From positions 43,073,152 to 43,137,151 of the forward strand of contig OX381720.1 in assembly GCA_947462335.1 (NCBI GenBank): a stretch of DNA of 64,000 bases, in the 5' to 3' direction. The notes beneath the pieces are model-generated. The model was not told the DNA's origin, ran no database searches, and saw nothing but the letters and a program-made list of their open reading frames with translations. This document shows, piece by piece, positions 34,121 through 45,363 of this stretch (positions are counted from its first letter, which is position 1; every line of letters begins with the position of its first letter). The stretch is from Harmothoe impar. Taxonomy: Eukaryota > Annelida > Polychaeta > Phyllodocida > Polynoidae. Made by a program: the position numbers and the translations under genes.

Positions 34121-35153
34121 CACAGAGAGAAGAAACCGAGTCAAAAGGGAGTCCAGGCTTTCCTCCAGAATGACTCCCTTTTCTGACTCTCTTTCTGACT
34201 CTCTGATGAACCTGACTCCCTTAAAAGGGAGTTATGTGACTCCCCTAAGAGAGCCCAGGTTTTGCCTCCAAAATGACTCCCTTTTATGACTCCTCGCTAC
34301 AGACAGAGTCCAGGTCTATGCTGCAACTCCCTTTAGAAAGGGAGTCTAGGCACAGGATGGCTCCTTTGGAATAGAGAGTCATAATTTATAGGTTATTCCT
34401 ACCCATAACCCTCTATATAATCATTTCAATAGCTGTCTCCCTAGCTGATGTTTCTACATTATGTTGGTGCAATGCCTCACAAGGAGGAAGGATCTCAATA
34501 AGATCCCTCAGAGCACATTAGTAAATATACATAGGAACATAATATGAGCTTTTGGGATTTAACTTTCTCATGTTGCTACAAATTGGGTGTCTATACCTCA
34601 TACATCATGCTTATGCTACAGTTTTAAATTAACTGTAATTATTTCATAAAATGTAATTCTGACATTACATGTTGATGCTACAATGATATACACGTATCAC
34701 CATAATTATCAATGTCACAAATAACATGGATCTAGAGATCTGAGCATGCAGAATATTACCATTTTAGGTATAGTGCTACCACGTAGCAGGCTTAACTGTA
34801 ACCAACTGTTTGACTCCCTCGGGGGAAAAGGGAGTAGGGACCATTGACTCTGATTAGAAACAGAGTCAGATGGCTTCTTAATATATATGCTAGATGGCAT
34901 TACAGTCATTGTACAGTAGTGTCACCTAGTGGGTTTCCTATTTCCGGTCGGTATGCTCACCTCTGTGACTCCCTTAGGGAGTCCAGGTAACCATTGACTC
35001 ACCTTAGCTGACATGGACTCTGTTTGATCTAATTGAAAAGGAGTCAAGGCCGTTAGAAGGGGGAGTCAGACAGTGTGAAAAGTGAGCCAAAGAGACCCTG
35101 GCTCTCTTTTTATAGCCTGGACTCCCCTTGTGACTAGGTTTCTTCTCTCTGTG
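34121..35153. mobile_element. 1.03 kb TIR element rich in GACTCCCTT words
   Basis: The ends CACAGAGAGAAGAAACC and GGTTTCTTCTCTCTGTG are a perfect 17 bp TIR. The inverted similarity continues inward with interruptions (GAGTCAAAAGGGAGTCCAGGCT against its inverse). Both ends, and a middle patch near 34810-34870, are packed with GACTCCCTTTT/AAAAGGGAGTC in both orientations. No coding frame is present, so it is non-autonomous. Confidence 0.75.
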
Positions 35154-35898
35154 TGGACTCAGCGATACTCATTCATTAAACCCCATTCACATTCAATATA
35201 GATCTACAATATTCATAATCTCCCATACATATCTAACTCATCAACCGCATTATATTATCATCTATTTACAGCATATTAATCCCAATTCTATACTACATAC
35301 TTTATTGACATAACTCAGCATGTCAAATAGTGAGAACCTAACTAACTATTTATTTATTCCTAATGAAGATGCATTTATCCAACCTAACCTTGTACCTCTT
35401 GTAATTGTACTAAGGACTCACAGTACATCCACAAAGGTAACGTGGGGCGTTCCCATGGAAAGCAGACAACTCAGAGAATAATGCAGAAATCGATGTTGCA
35501 CCAGACTACATCTACATACAGTAAAATGTGCCATGTTTACTGATTGACACAGCACACTGTGTACGACTGTTTTTATGACATTCCCAGATAGGCATACACT
35601 GGTTGTCCAGGTAAATATTATTGGCAGATTAAAATTCTGAATTATGCCCCAAGTTTCTATAGTCAATATTGCATTCTTCCCATTGTAGTCTAGCTTTATA
35701 CATCGTGGCAAGGTTGAGGCATAGATACATGCCAATTTCTAGCATTATATCAAAGCATATTATGGGTTTGGATTTGCTCTGAATAGTTCTCCTGTTCATA
35801 TGATTCAATGTTTGTTTAGTAAGTCTAAAAGTCCACAAAGATGGCTCAAGCAGCCCGTCCTCACGCTGTGAATTGGTCTCGTAACTCAAGATAAAATG
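35154..35898. other. Non-coding stretch, nothing recognised
   Basis: Overlapping frames at 35418-35910 on the minus strand have no family signature. Confidence 0.45.
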
Positions 35899-36152
35899 GC
35901 TGTGTCTCATGAGATTGTAACAATTGACACGTCTTTGACCGGGGGGCTATATACACAGAAATGCAGGGAAAATGTTAATGGATTGTTTTACACTATATCT
36001 TACAACTTTCCCTGCATTTCTGTGTACATAGCCCCCAATTCAGCTGTTCTGAAGCTTGCTGCTCAAAGACTACACCGATCAAAGACTACACCTGGTCAGA
36101 GACTACACCCGGTCAAAGACGTTTCAATTGTTACAATCTCATGAGACACAGC
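35899..36152. mobile_element. 254 bp MITE with perfect 29 bp TIR
   Basis: GCTGTGTCTCATGAGATTGT (continuing AACAATTGA) at the left is exactly inverted at 36124-36152. A second inverted pair lies inside (GGGGGGCTATATACACAGAA near 35940 against TTCTGTGTACATAGCCCCC near 36016). TCAAAGACTACACC is tandemly repeated about three times near the right arm. No coding capacity. Confidence 0.85.
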
Positions 36153-39070
36153 GTAATATATGTGGCAAAAATAAAAGAAAGGTAATCGTTTCCGACTGGA
36201 GAAATCACTGATGCTGTTCAAACTTTTCAATCTTTTCCCCATCTTCTTTTCCAAAATATGAATCAGTGCCCTTTGTATTAGTACACAAAATTCATAAGTG
36301 AACAGCTGATACTGATCTGGATCCAATCATCCTCTTGTAATTCAAGCAAACATGATTTCCCACATAGTGTAACCCGATTCAGAAATGATTTAGAATTGTG
36401 CACTGATAATTCAAATTCACAATTTGTCCTGAGAGAAGCTTTAGCTTTAATTGGGAGATCATCATTAACTTTAATTTGTATACACCATAGGAAATTATTA
36501 GGAGAATGAGTCAGATACATGCATTGCTGTATATAGCTAACCATATCTTTACCTCATGTTTATATATAGATCGCTCTACCTAGGGATGGATACAAGGAAG
36601 CCATACATTCCATCGTATTTATGTGCTAATAACTTAGGGCTGCTTGACTAACCATGCGTATGACCCCCAGCTATGGCTTTGTGTACATACCAGACAGTAA
36701 GACGCCATACACAAAATACACTGTGAGACGCAATAGATGTGGGTATCTACATTTATAAAGATGGGAAAAGATCACTTTCTCAAGATGAAAAGAAAACACA
36801 GTTAAATATAAAGGAAGGTTTTTCCCTCTTGTCCTGAATGTGGCAAGAGGGACACCTTTAAAATAATTATGATGTTGTAAACATTCATCAGCAGTGTTCT
36901 TCAGCCTATATACATCATCAGTCAACTACATGTATATATTTACAATAATGAATATAAATGATTACTACATAATTATAGTTATACAATTTTATGATAACAG
37001 CAAATGGTAATCCTATCCCGGAAAAAGTTTTTTTAGGTGCTGAATACACTCGTAAACACAAACCTGTCCTGTTTTTGTATTGAGAATACACAAGACTTGT
37101 AGTTACGCCATTATTGTACATCACGTGAGTGTTTGCATTTAAGCAGATTTAGGATGCCTCAAAGCAACACTTTAAGTGGCATTAAGTTCAGTTATGCCAT
37201 GTAAATGTCCGGGAAAGGTCATACCGGCATTTCAGTGGCATTTTACTTAAGTGTGTTTAAAGTGTTCCATAAAGCATGTTTAATCTACTTAAATTCAAAC
37301 ATTCATGCAGTGATCCATTCTTGGACCACATGAAGCCGTTTTTTATTGTACATGAAGCATACTCAGGATTCAGCCCTCCAGTCATCCAGTGTACGCCAAA
37401 TGTGCCCCGAACCTCCGATTCAGAGAAGGCTGATTTACCACCAGTAAGGAGTAAGCTTATTGTACTATAACGAATGTTTTATTGACCGGAATCGCCCCTA
37501 TTCCTCTCATTAACTCCAACGGGAGATAAGATCTTCCCTTGAGATAACAGCAAGTAGACCCTTAGTTTTGATGGATAGGGGCCATTTATAATGATCCGAA
37601 TCCATTCTGAAAATGACATCTGTCAGATAAATGTCTATATCTAAGCCATGACATTAAGCATCCTTTTCATGTATAATATGTGAGGTTTGTATTATTTCAC
37701 ATACATAATATCATCTAAAAAATAGATAACCGGTATATAATCATTCAAATATTTGATAGGATTTGATCTAATCACAAACAAGCCCCCATGCCTTTTTTCA
37801 ATGCCAGTATAAATACACTAAATCCTATGCACCTATCTATCTACCTATATATATATCTATTTTCTAAACTTAACCATTAGCCTAGTTTAAAATTCTTCAT
37901 TGTAAAAACAAGAATCTTAAAAGCTGGACCCACTCCCCAAATATTGCAAAATAAAGGTTTCAGAATAAAGCAGGTATAGTATGCAAAGGGCTTGGTATAT
38001 ATACTGAATAGGAGCTGGGAGAACATACTCTTTAGAGCACTCTCTTTTAAAGTGGTTCTGGTTTCATGCGATAACAAAGCAGCAACAGGATACCACACGG
38101 CTGTAGGGTATTCTTTTGCATACTACATGACAATGTGGTACATCTTTGGTAGCTGTAGACCAATTAAATCAGTAATTTAATAAAGCCATACCCCTCTCTG
38201 CAGTGCGACACTGTACTTAGCCAATCAGCGCCCACCTTTTCCTGATTCTGATCCTGTGCTCAGGCGAATCTATAATTTATGAAGGTGACCCATACAGGTC
38301 GTCTTTGGCTCAAGAGGCGAAATCCAATTGGCATTATATGTCAAAATCACCCGAGGCACTGACATATTTCAAAACACAAAACACAAAACATACATACGAA
38401 GTATTAAGGAATTTAATACATACGTTGAGAAGAGCTCACCAGAGCTAGATTCTAGATGTTTGATTTCCATATATACATGTTGAGATTCTAATTCTATGTC
38501 GAGATGCATTCAAAATGGATACAAATACCTGCTAAATTATGTGTTAATAACTCAGAGATGCTTGACTACCCATGCGGATGGCCCCAAGCTATGTCTTCCT
38601 GCACGCACATACCAGAGAGCCAGTACCTACCCTGTAAATACAAATACGTAGCTTGGACGTAAATCGACGTTTATTTGGAGGGTAAACTACATGATTTTAC
38701 AAGGTTTATGAACGTCAAAATATGAAGGTTTATTTACGTTCAATGAACATTTAAGTTCGATTAATATTTCTCTACCTCCTTCAAATGTAAATTTACTTTG
38801 AAATAATATCTGAATTTATGTAAAATGTACTATGTGTTATATCAATATTAAGCCATAGAACTCTGTCGGTGAGGTTGAAATTCACGAATATGATTGATAT
38901 AAATAACCACTATAGCTTATATCAATCATTGTTCAATCTAATTATTCCCCTTGCAATACCTTTAATAGACATAGAGTTTCCTACCCCAGATAGTCATGCC
39001 AAGGTTTAATGCAGTCAGGCCTTTTATTTCTGTCATTACCACCAATAATATTTATGGTGTTCCATCAGTA
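36153..39070. other. Non-coding stretch with dispersed repeat pieces
   Basis: Segments 36585-36715 and 38505-38625 resemble each other (GGATACAA, TTAATAACT, GCTTGACTA, CCATGCG, CATACCAGA). A third piece at 51925-51965 shares GTGTACATACCAGACGGTAA. A further block (38640-38770: GGACGTAAATC, TATGAACGTCAAAA, GGTTTATTTAC) is related to the MITE at 61314. No gene was recognised. Confidence 0.5.
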
Positions 39071-39080
39071 AAGCAGTCTG

Positions 39081-39082
<2 letters not shown>

Positions 39083-39111
<29 letters not shown>
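39083..39111. repeat. (TA)n microsatellite
   Basis: An uninterrupted alternating T/A run of about 29 bp. Confidence 0.95.
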
Positions 39112-39114
<3 letters not shown>

Positions 39115-39298
39115 TCAAACCTCTGACTTATGTTGTTTTAGGATAGAGGAAGGACAAATCAGAAAGTTGTTAATATGTTTAAACAAGTTTATTACAATGA
39201 AAGGTACATATCTTGGCTTCTCAGAACAGTTTGTGATACGCGTCTAACCCTAGCGGTTCAGTTTTTATGGCCTCGCGAAGTCGATCGCGCGGATTGCG

Positions 39299-39320
39299 GG
39301 TGACTCCGAGACCGAAATAA
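39299..39320 (+). other. 22 bp end motif, outermost left copy
   Basis: Exact match to the consensus, in inverse orientation to the copies of the adjacent satellite. It is preceded by a CpG-rich stretch (CCTCGCGAAGTCGATCGCGCGG). Confidence 0.85.
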
Positions 39321-39589
39321 GGTGGTAACTGTATATTTTGTCTTAAACACCTCACAGGAACTAATCATTTTATTTACAGACTGGGACAATATATATCTTA
39401 AAGCATACCAAGAATGGATGCCTTCCGAGAAATAGTTTTTGAGTTACAGCCCAATCAATTTTGAACATTTATCAAAATTATGAAATTTTCGACAACCAAC
39501 TCTCAACTTTACCCTAGTTCTCTCAAAATGCCTCAAATAAGTGTCAGAATCACTCTACATTTTCCTGATGATATGTACTTTAAGGATTA

Positions 39590-42090
39590 TGGACCATTCA
39601 TATCCCCTGTTGAACCTATTTGGCACAGTATTGGCCTAAAAACCTGCTATTTCACCTTATTTCGGTCTCGGAGTCACCCCCCGGCCAGCCGCCAGGTAGG
39701 ACCTTACAGAATCATCTCGTATCATTGCCAAAGTCCACACAGCCTTTCCAAACTTACTATACATCTACAGAACATGTGTGGGCTTACTCTCAGGCACATA
39801 AACAACCAGTTAACACCCTTTCAGGGTAGCTACCATGTCTTATAAAAATAAATATCACCTTTTTTCAGACTTTTCCTGAGATTACGCGACCAAATATAAA
39901 AATAATACCCTCATAATAGCACTCAAATACCCATATAGCATTAGGTCAACATGTTATCTATTGGTTTAAACAGTAATGAAGACCCTATCATAGTCAGTAG
40001 GTACATCACATGCATTCTAGAAACATACCCCATTTCCCTTATTTCGGTCTCGGAGTCACCCCCGGCCAGCCGCCAGGTAGGACCTTACAGAATCATCTCG
40101 TATCATTGCCAAAGTCCACACAGCCTTTCCAAACTTACTATACATCTACAGAACATGTGTGGGCTTACTCTCAAGCACATAAACAACCAGTTAACACCCT
40201 TTCAGGGTAGCTACCATGTCTTATAAAAATAAATATCACCTTTTTTCAGACTTTCCCTGAGATTACGCGACAAAATATAAAAATAATATCCTCATAATAG
40301 CACTCAAATACCCATATAGCATTAGGTCAACATGTTATCTATTGGTTTAAACAGTAATGAAGACCCTATCATAGTCAGTAGGTACATCACATGCATTCTA
40401 GAAACATACCCCATTTCCCTTATTTCGGTCTCGGAGTCACCCCCGGCCAGCCGCCAGGTAGGACCTTACAGAATCATCTCGTATCATTGCCAAAGTCCAC
40501 ACAGCCTTTCCAAACTTACTATACATCTACAGAACATGTGTGGGCTTACTCTCAGGCACATAAACAACCAGTTAACACCCTTTCAGGGTAGCTACCATGT
40601 CTTATAAAAATAAATATCACCTTTTTTCAGACTTTTCCTGAGATTACGCGACCAAATATAAAAATAATACCCTCATAATAGCACTCAAATACCCATATAG
40701 CATTAGGTCAACATGTTATCTATTGGTTTAAACAGTAATGAAGACCCTATCATAGTCAGTAGGTACATCACATGCATTCTAGAAACATACCCCATTTCCC
40801 TTATTTCGGTCTCGGAGTCACCCCCGGCCAGCCGCCAGGTAGGACCTTACAGAATCATCTCGTATCATTGCCAAAGTCCACACAGCCTTTCCAAACTTAC
40901 TATACATCTACAGAACATGTGTGGGCTTACTCTCAGGCACATAAACAACCAGTTAACACCCTTTCAGGGTAGCTACCATGTCTTATAAAAATAAATATCA
41001 CCTTTTTTCAGACTTTTCCTGAGATTACGCGACCAAATATAAAAATAATACCCTCATAATAGCACTCAAATACCCATATAGCATTAGGTCAACATGTTAT
41101 CTATTGGTTTAAACAGTAATGAAGACCCTATCATAGTCAGTAGGTACATCACATGCATTCTAGAAACATACCCCATTTCCCTTATTTCGGTCTCGGAGTC
41201 ACCCCCGGCCAGCCGCCAGGTAGGACCTTACAGAATCATCTCGTATCATTGCCAAAGTCCACACAGCCTTTCCAAACTTACTATACATCTACAGAACATG
41301 TGTGGGCTTACTCTCAGGCACATAAACAACCAGTTAACACCCTTTCAGGGTAGCTACCATGTCTTATAAAAATAAATATCACCTTTTTTCAGACTTTTCC
41401 TGAGATTACGCGACCAAATATAAAAATAATACCCTCATAATAGCACTCAAATACCCATATAGCATTAGGTCAACATGTTATCTATTGGTTTAAACAGTAA
41501 TGAAGACCCTATCATAGTCAGTAGGTACATCACATGCATTCTAGAAACATACCCCATTTCCCTTATTTCGGTCTCGGAGTCACCCCCGGCCAGCCGCCAG
41601 GTAGGACCTTACAGAATCATCTCGTATCATTGCCAAAGTCCACACAGCCTTTCCAAACTTACTATACATCTACAGAACATGTGTGGGCTTACTCTCAGGC
41701 ATATAAACAACCAGTTATCACCCTTTCAGGGTAGCTACCATGTCGTATAAAAATAAATATCACATTTTTTTTACTTTTCCTGAGAATACGCGGCCAGATT
41801 TTAGAATAATATCTACATAAAAGCACTCAAATACCCATATAGCATTAGGTCAGCATGATATCTATTGGTTTAAACAGTAATAAAGACCCCCCCATAGCCA
41901 ATAGGTAAGTCACATGCATTCTAGAAACATACCCAAATTCCGTTATTTCGGTCTCGGAGTCACCCCGGGTAGATACCACACATATAGAGGACTACCATTT
42001 CAACCAAAGTCCACACAGCTGTTCCAAACTAACTGTACATCTACAGAACATGTGTGGACTTACTCTCAGGCATACAGTTATCACCCTTTT
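39590..42090 (+). repeat. 381 bp tandem satellite, about 6.5 copies
   Basis: The 22 bp motif recurs at 39657, 40039, 40420, 40801, 41182, 41563 and 41943, so the period is 381 bp (382 once, because of one extra C). The central units differ by only a few bases, while the first and last are strongly diverged, especially the last (from about 41750). Each unit also carries an AATAAA and a 91-codon frame that simply repeats with the unit. The array lies about 190 bp downstream of the transposase-like gene's stop codon. Confidence 0.95.
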
Positions 42091-42281
42091 AGGGTATTCA
42101 GTGTCTCCAAGGCGCAGACCTCAGGGAGCCAGGGAATTCGTTCGTCCTGGTGAGGGGGTCCTTCCACTTCCGGGCCGGAAAGCTCATCAGCCCTACGATA
42201 CCGTCCCGACGGGTTTGTGCGTCGCGGGAATCGGCGTGTCCAGTGTTCAGTGTTCATTGTCGGTGGGCAGTCCAAATCAAT

Positions 42282-45200
42282 TTACCAGTTCAGGTTTGCT
42301 CTTGCCAAGCGCTTGACGGTGTCGACGATGTTCTCCTCCAGCTCGAAGGTGGGCACCTTCTTGAAGACCCGGACGTAGCGAGGCTGAGGGACACTCATCA
42401 GGATACTCCCGTACCCGATAGGACAGATGTCCTTGGTGACGGGCCAGGTGAATCCGTTGACTACAGCTGGGGCTGTTGTCATGAAGTCCACTGAGTACTC
42501 AGGGTGGTGCTTGGTGATGATTTTGCCAATCTTCCACTCCTGGTTGTACTCAGCGGCAACAAAGTCACCCAGTGCATACTGTGTAGCTGTAGGATCGTTG
42601 CGCTTGACAAGAGGTGCAGCGACAGGCGGGGCATCTCGAGGAGCACGTGGAGCACGGGGAGCACGAGGACCGCTGGGAGCCGACCGGGTACGCTTGGCGG
42701 CTGGAGCGGTGTCCTGTGTGGTGCACTTGCGCTTCTGCTGGGCAGACTTGGCAAGCTTCACCTGATCTGCGACGCGGGCGGCAGCGATGAAGGCAGCCTT
42801 GGCAGCCATCACCTTCTTGGCTGCAGCCGCCCGCTGGTCGTAGCTTGCGTAGTCAGCCAGCCTCTTTGCGCGGAGTGCAGGGTTGCGTGCCCCCCGGGAA
42901 CTCTTGCGGAGCTGGATGGTGTTCTGCTCATCGCTGGTCTGCTTGAAGAGCTGGTGGACGGTCCAGCCGTCACATCCGCGGACAGACACACCGTCCTGCC
43001 AGCAGCACTCCTTGAAGCAGGAGGTTTCCCGCACAGCGACAGACTTGCCTTCGACGACGGGGACCACAGCGTGGACCTTCATGGTACCCTCGAGGCTCTT
43101 GGGGGCAACAAGCTGGGGAAGGGTGAGGCGGGCTGCCTCCACATCCTCCTCGGGGACGTGGATGTAGAGGATTTTGCCACCTTTGGCATTACCCCTCTTC
43201 ACCAGCTGTTCTGCGTTTTCGATCAACTTCTTCATCTTAACACAGAAGTCTGCGAAGCGCTTGACCTCACCCCCAATGCCATCGCAGGGGCCCTTGCCGT
43301 GGCCGGCCTCGTAGTAGGTCCAGGTGGCGATGAGGAGGAACAGCTCGGGGTGCTTAGACAGCAGCGAGAACATGGAGATGTTCCTGTACTGGGAAGATGG
43401 TGAGTCTGTCACGTAGTGCACCACCTTCAACCCAGGAACCAGTTTCCTGGCGTGGAGAAGGATATCTCGGAGAAAGGCAAGGATGCAGCTCGCATCGTGC
43501 TTGCGGTGGTCCGTGCAGATGGCGATGCTGGAGTGCTCTACCTCGTCCCCCTTCCGGTAGTGGATGACAACCGGGTGGATGGTGATGGGGTCCTTCGCGT
43601 AGAACACTGCCATTGGCTCACCGAAGAACGAGATCATCCAGTTCTCGGCGAAGTCCATTTGGATGGTGACCTCGTCCTCCGGCATCAGTAGCCTCAGCTC
43701 ACGGACCGCACGGTGTTGTTGCCTTGCCCTCTCCGAGTGGTCCCAGATGGTGAGGAACTCCTCGCAGAGGCTCTCGATGAATGCCTCCCTGTCCTTGACC
43801 GAGTCCCTGAGGCGGAGCTTCTTGGTGGTCTTTCCCGCCTCCGGGTCTCCGTAGGGGACATCCACGTTCTGCCAGGTCTTTACGACAACGACCGCAGGCA
43901 GACGCGATGCACGGAGTCCAGCCTCGAAGTCAGCGACTGCAGTCGCGCGCACCAGGGAGTCCGCCTGAGTGTTGATGCCGGCAGCACGGAGCCTCAGTGT
44001 GAAATTCTGGTGCTTCACACAGAGGCACACCTCAGAGTTCTGCATGGACACCAGCTGCAGCCACTTCTGCTTTCTCACTTGCTTGGTGAAGAAAGAGAGA
44101 CTGCAGCCGAACTGGGGGAACTCGGCCAAGTAGAGGCAGTGCAGGACAGAGAGAAAGTCATTAAGGATGACCTTCTGTTTCTTCACCTTCACCTTCTTCT
44201 CCCCACCTTCACCGTTGGGGACAATCTCCTCACATGTTACACAGTCCCTCTTTCCAGGCATAGTGGTGGAGTTTTCAGGGTCACACAAAAACTCAATCAC
44301 ACTAGCTCCCCTGTCCTCTGACTTCCGCATCCTCGGGGTCACCAGGGCTCGACGACGCTGAAGGGTGCGGTAGTCCACCTGAAGCAACGAAGCGACTGCA
44401 GATGTTATCTTCATACGCTTCATCTTCCGGGGCGATACACACAGCCTCCCCAGCTCGATGCGAGACTTTGAGGGCAGCGCACGAAAGCTCTCCAAGATGT
44501 AGTCTTCTGCTTTTTTCGCTGCCCGGGCGCGACGACTGGTGGTGGCCACAGGGCGCGGAACAGCAGGGACAGTGTGCTTAGGGGGTGTTGGCACTCGGGC
44601 TGGCACCGGACCGCCTCCAGGGTCTCCGGTGTCAGGGGTGGGTGTGGGCACTCGCGCTGGCACCGGACCGCCTTCACGGTCTCCGGTGTCAGGGGTGGGT
44701 GTGGGCACTCGCGCTGGCACCGGACCGTCTCCAGGGTCTCCGGTGTCAGGGGTGGGTGTGGGTACACGCGCTGGTACCCGACCGCCTTCAGGTGTGGGTG
44801 TGGCCACCCGCGCTGGCACCGGACCGCCTTCACGGTCTCCGGTGTCAGGGTTGGGTGTGGGCACACGCGCTGGTACTCGACCGCCCTCACGATCTCCCGT
44901 GTGCAGGGTGTGTGTGGGAACAGGCACGGCAGGTGGGATGCACATCCTGCGACTAAGGGTCGATACCTCTGCCTGTAGGGACTTAATGGTGTCAGTAAGT
45001 TCCAGTTCCCTTTGCCTTAAGGCTTTACCCTGCTTGTACAACCGGGACTCGAGGGGGGTCCTCTTGGGTGGCTGGTACGGGGGAGAGGTCTCCGGTGGTG
45101 ACCCGCAGTCTAGCTCTGGGATCGTTGCAGTGAGGATCGGCCGGGTGATTGGTGGACGGTGCTTGGTCGATGCCGTGGTGGTCCTGTAGGGGGTTGTCTG

Positions 45201-45363
45201 GTCCATGGTCCGGGGGCGGTGTGTGTAGTCTGTCGGCCCCGGTGTCGACCAAGAGGTCGGCTCCGGGGTCGACGCCGTGGTGGGTGTGTGAGGGGTAGTC
45301 GGGTCCGTGGTCCGGGGGCGGTGCCTGTGGTCTGCAGCATACGGGTGACGGGGAGTGGCAGTG
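42282..45363 (-). CDS. Terminal coding exon with transposase-like core
   Basis: The exon begins after CTCTTTGTTTAAAG and ends at a TAA following NLNW. In order it encodes a Pro/Thr-rich lead with an imperfect duplication, a coiled-coil segment, six [13 protein letters not shown] repeats, and a basic helix-rich stretch ([19 protein letters not shown]). Next is [12 protein letters not shown]...LNDFLSVLH with CLCVKHQNF, then [10 protein letters not shown] (Asp codon at 43655-43653), [10 protein letters not shown] and [16 protein letters not shown]. The exon finishes with a Lys/Ala-rich spacer with [13 protein letters not shown] and the [17 protein letters not shown] domain. The DFAEN, D...SQYRN and GKGPCDG motifs are the hallmarks of the family. 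Even without the upstream exons, an ATG at 45206 would give a 974-residue protein containing every recognised domain. Confidence 0.9.

Noticed and set aside
39951..41750. Five repeated 91-codon frames, apparently a tandem gene family
   Set aside because: The frames repeat only because the 381 bp satellite unit does; two frames per unit are open, with no protein signature.
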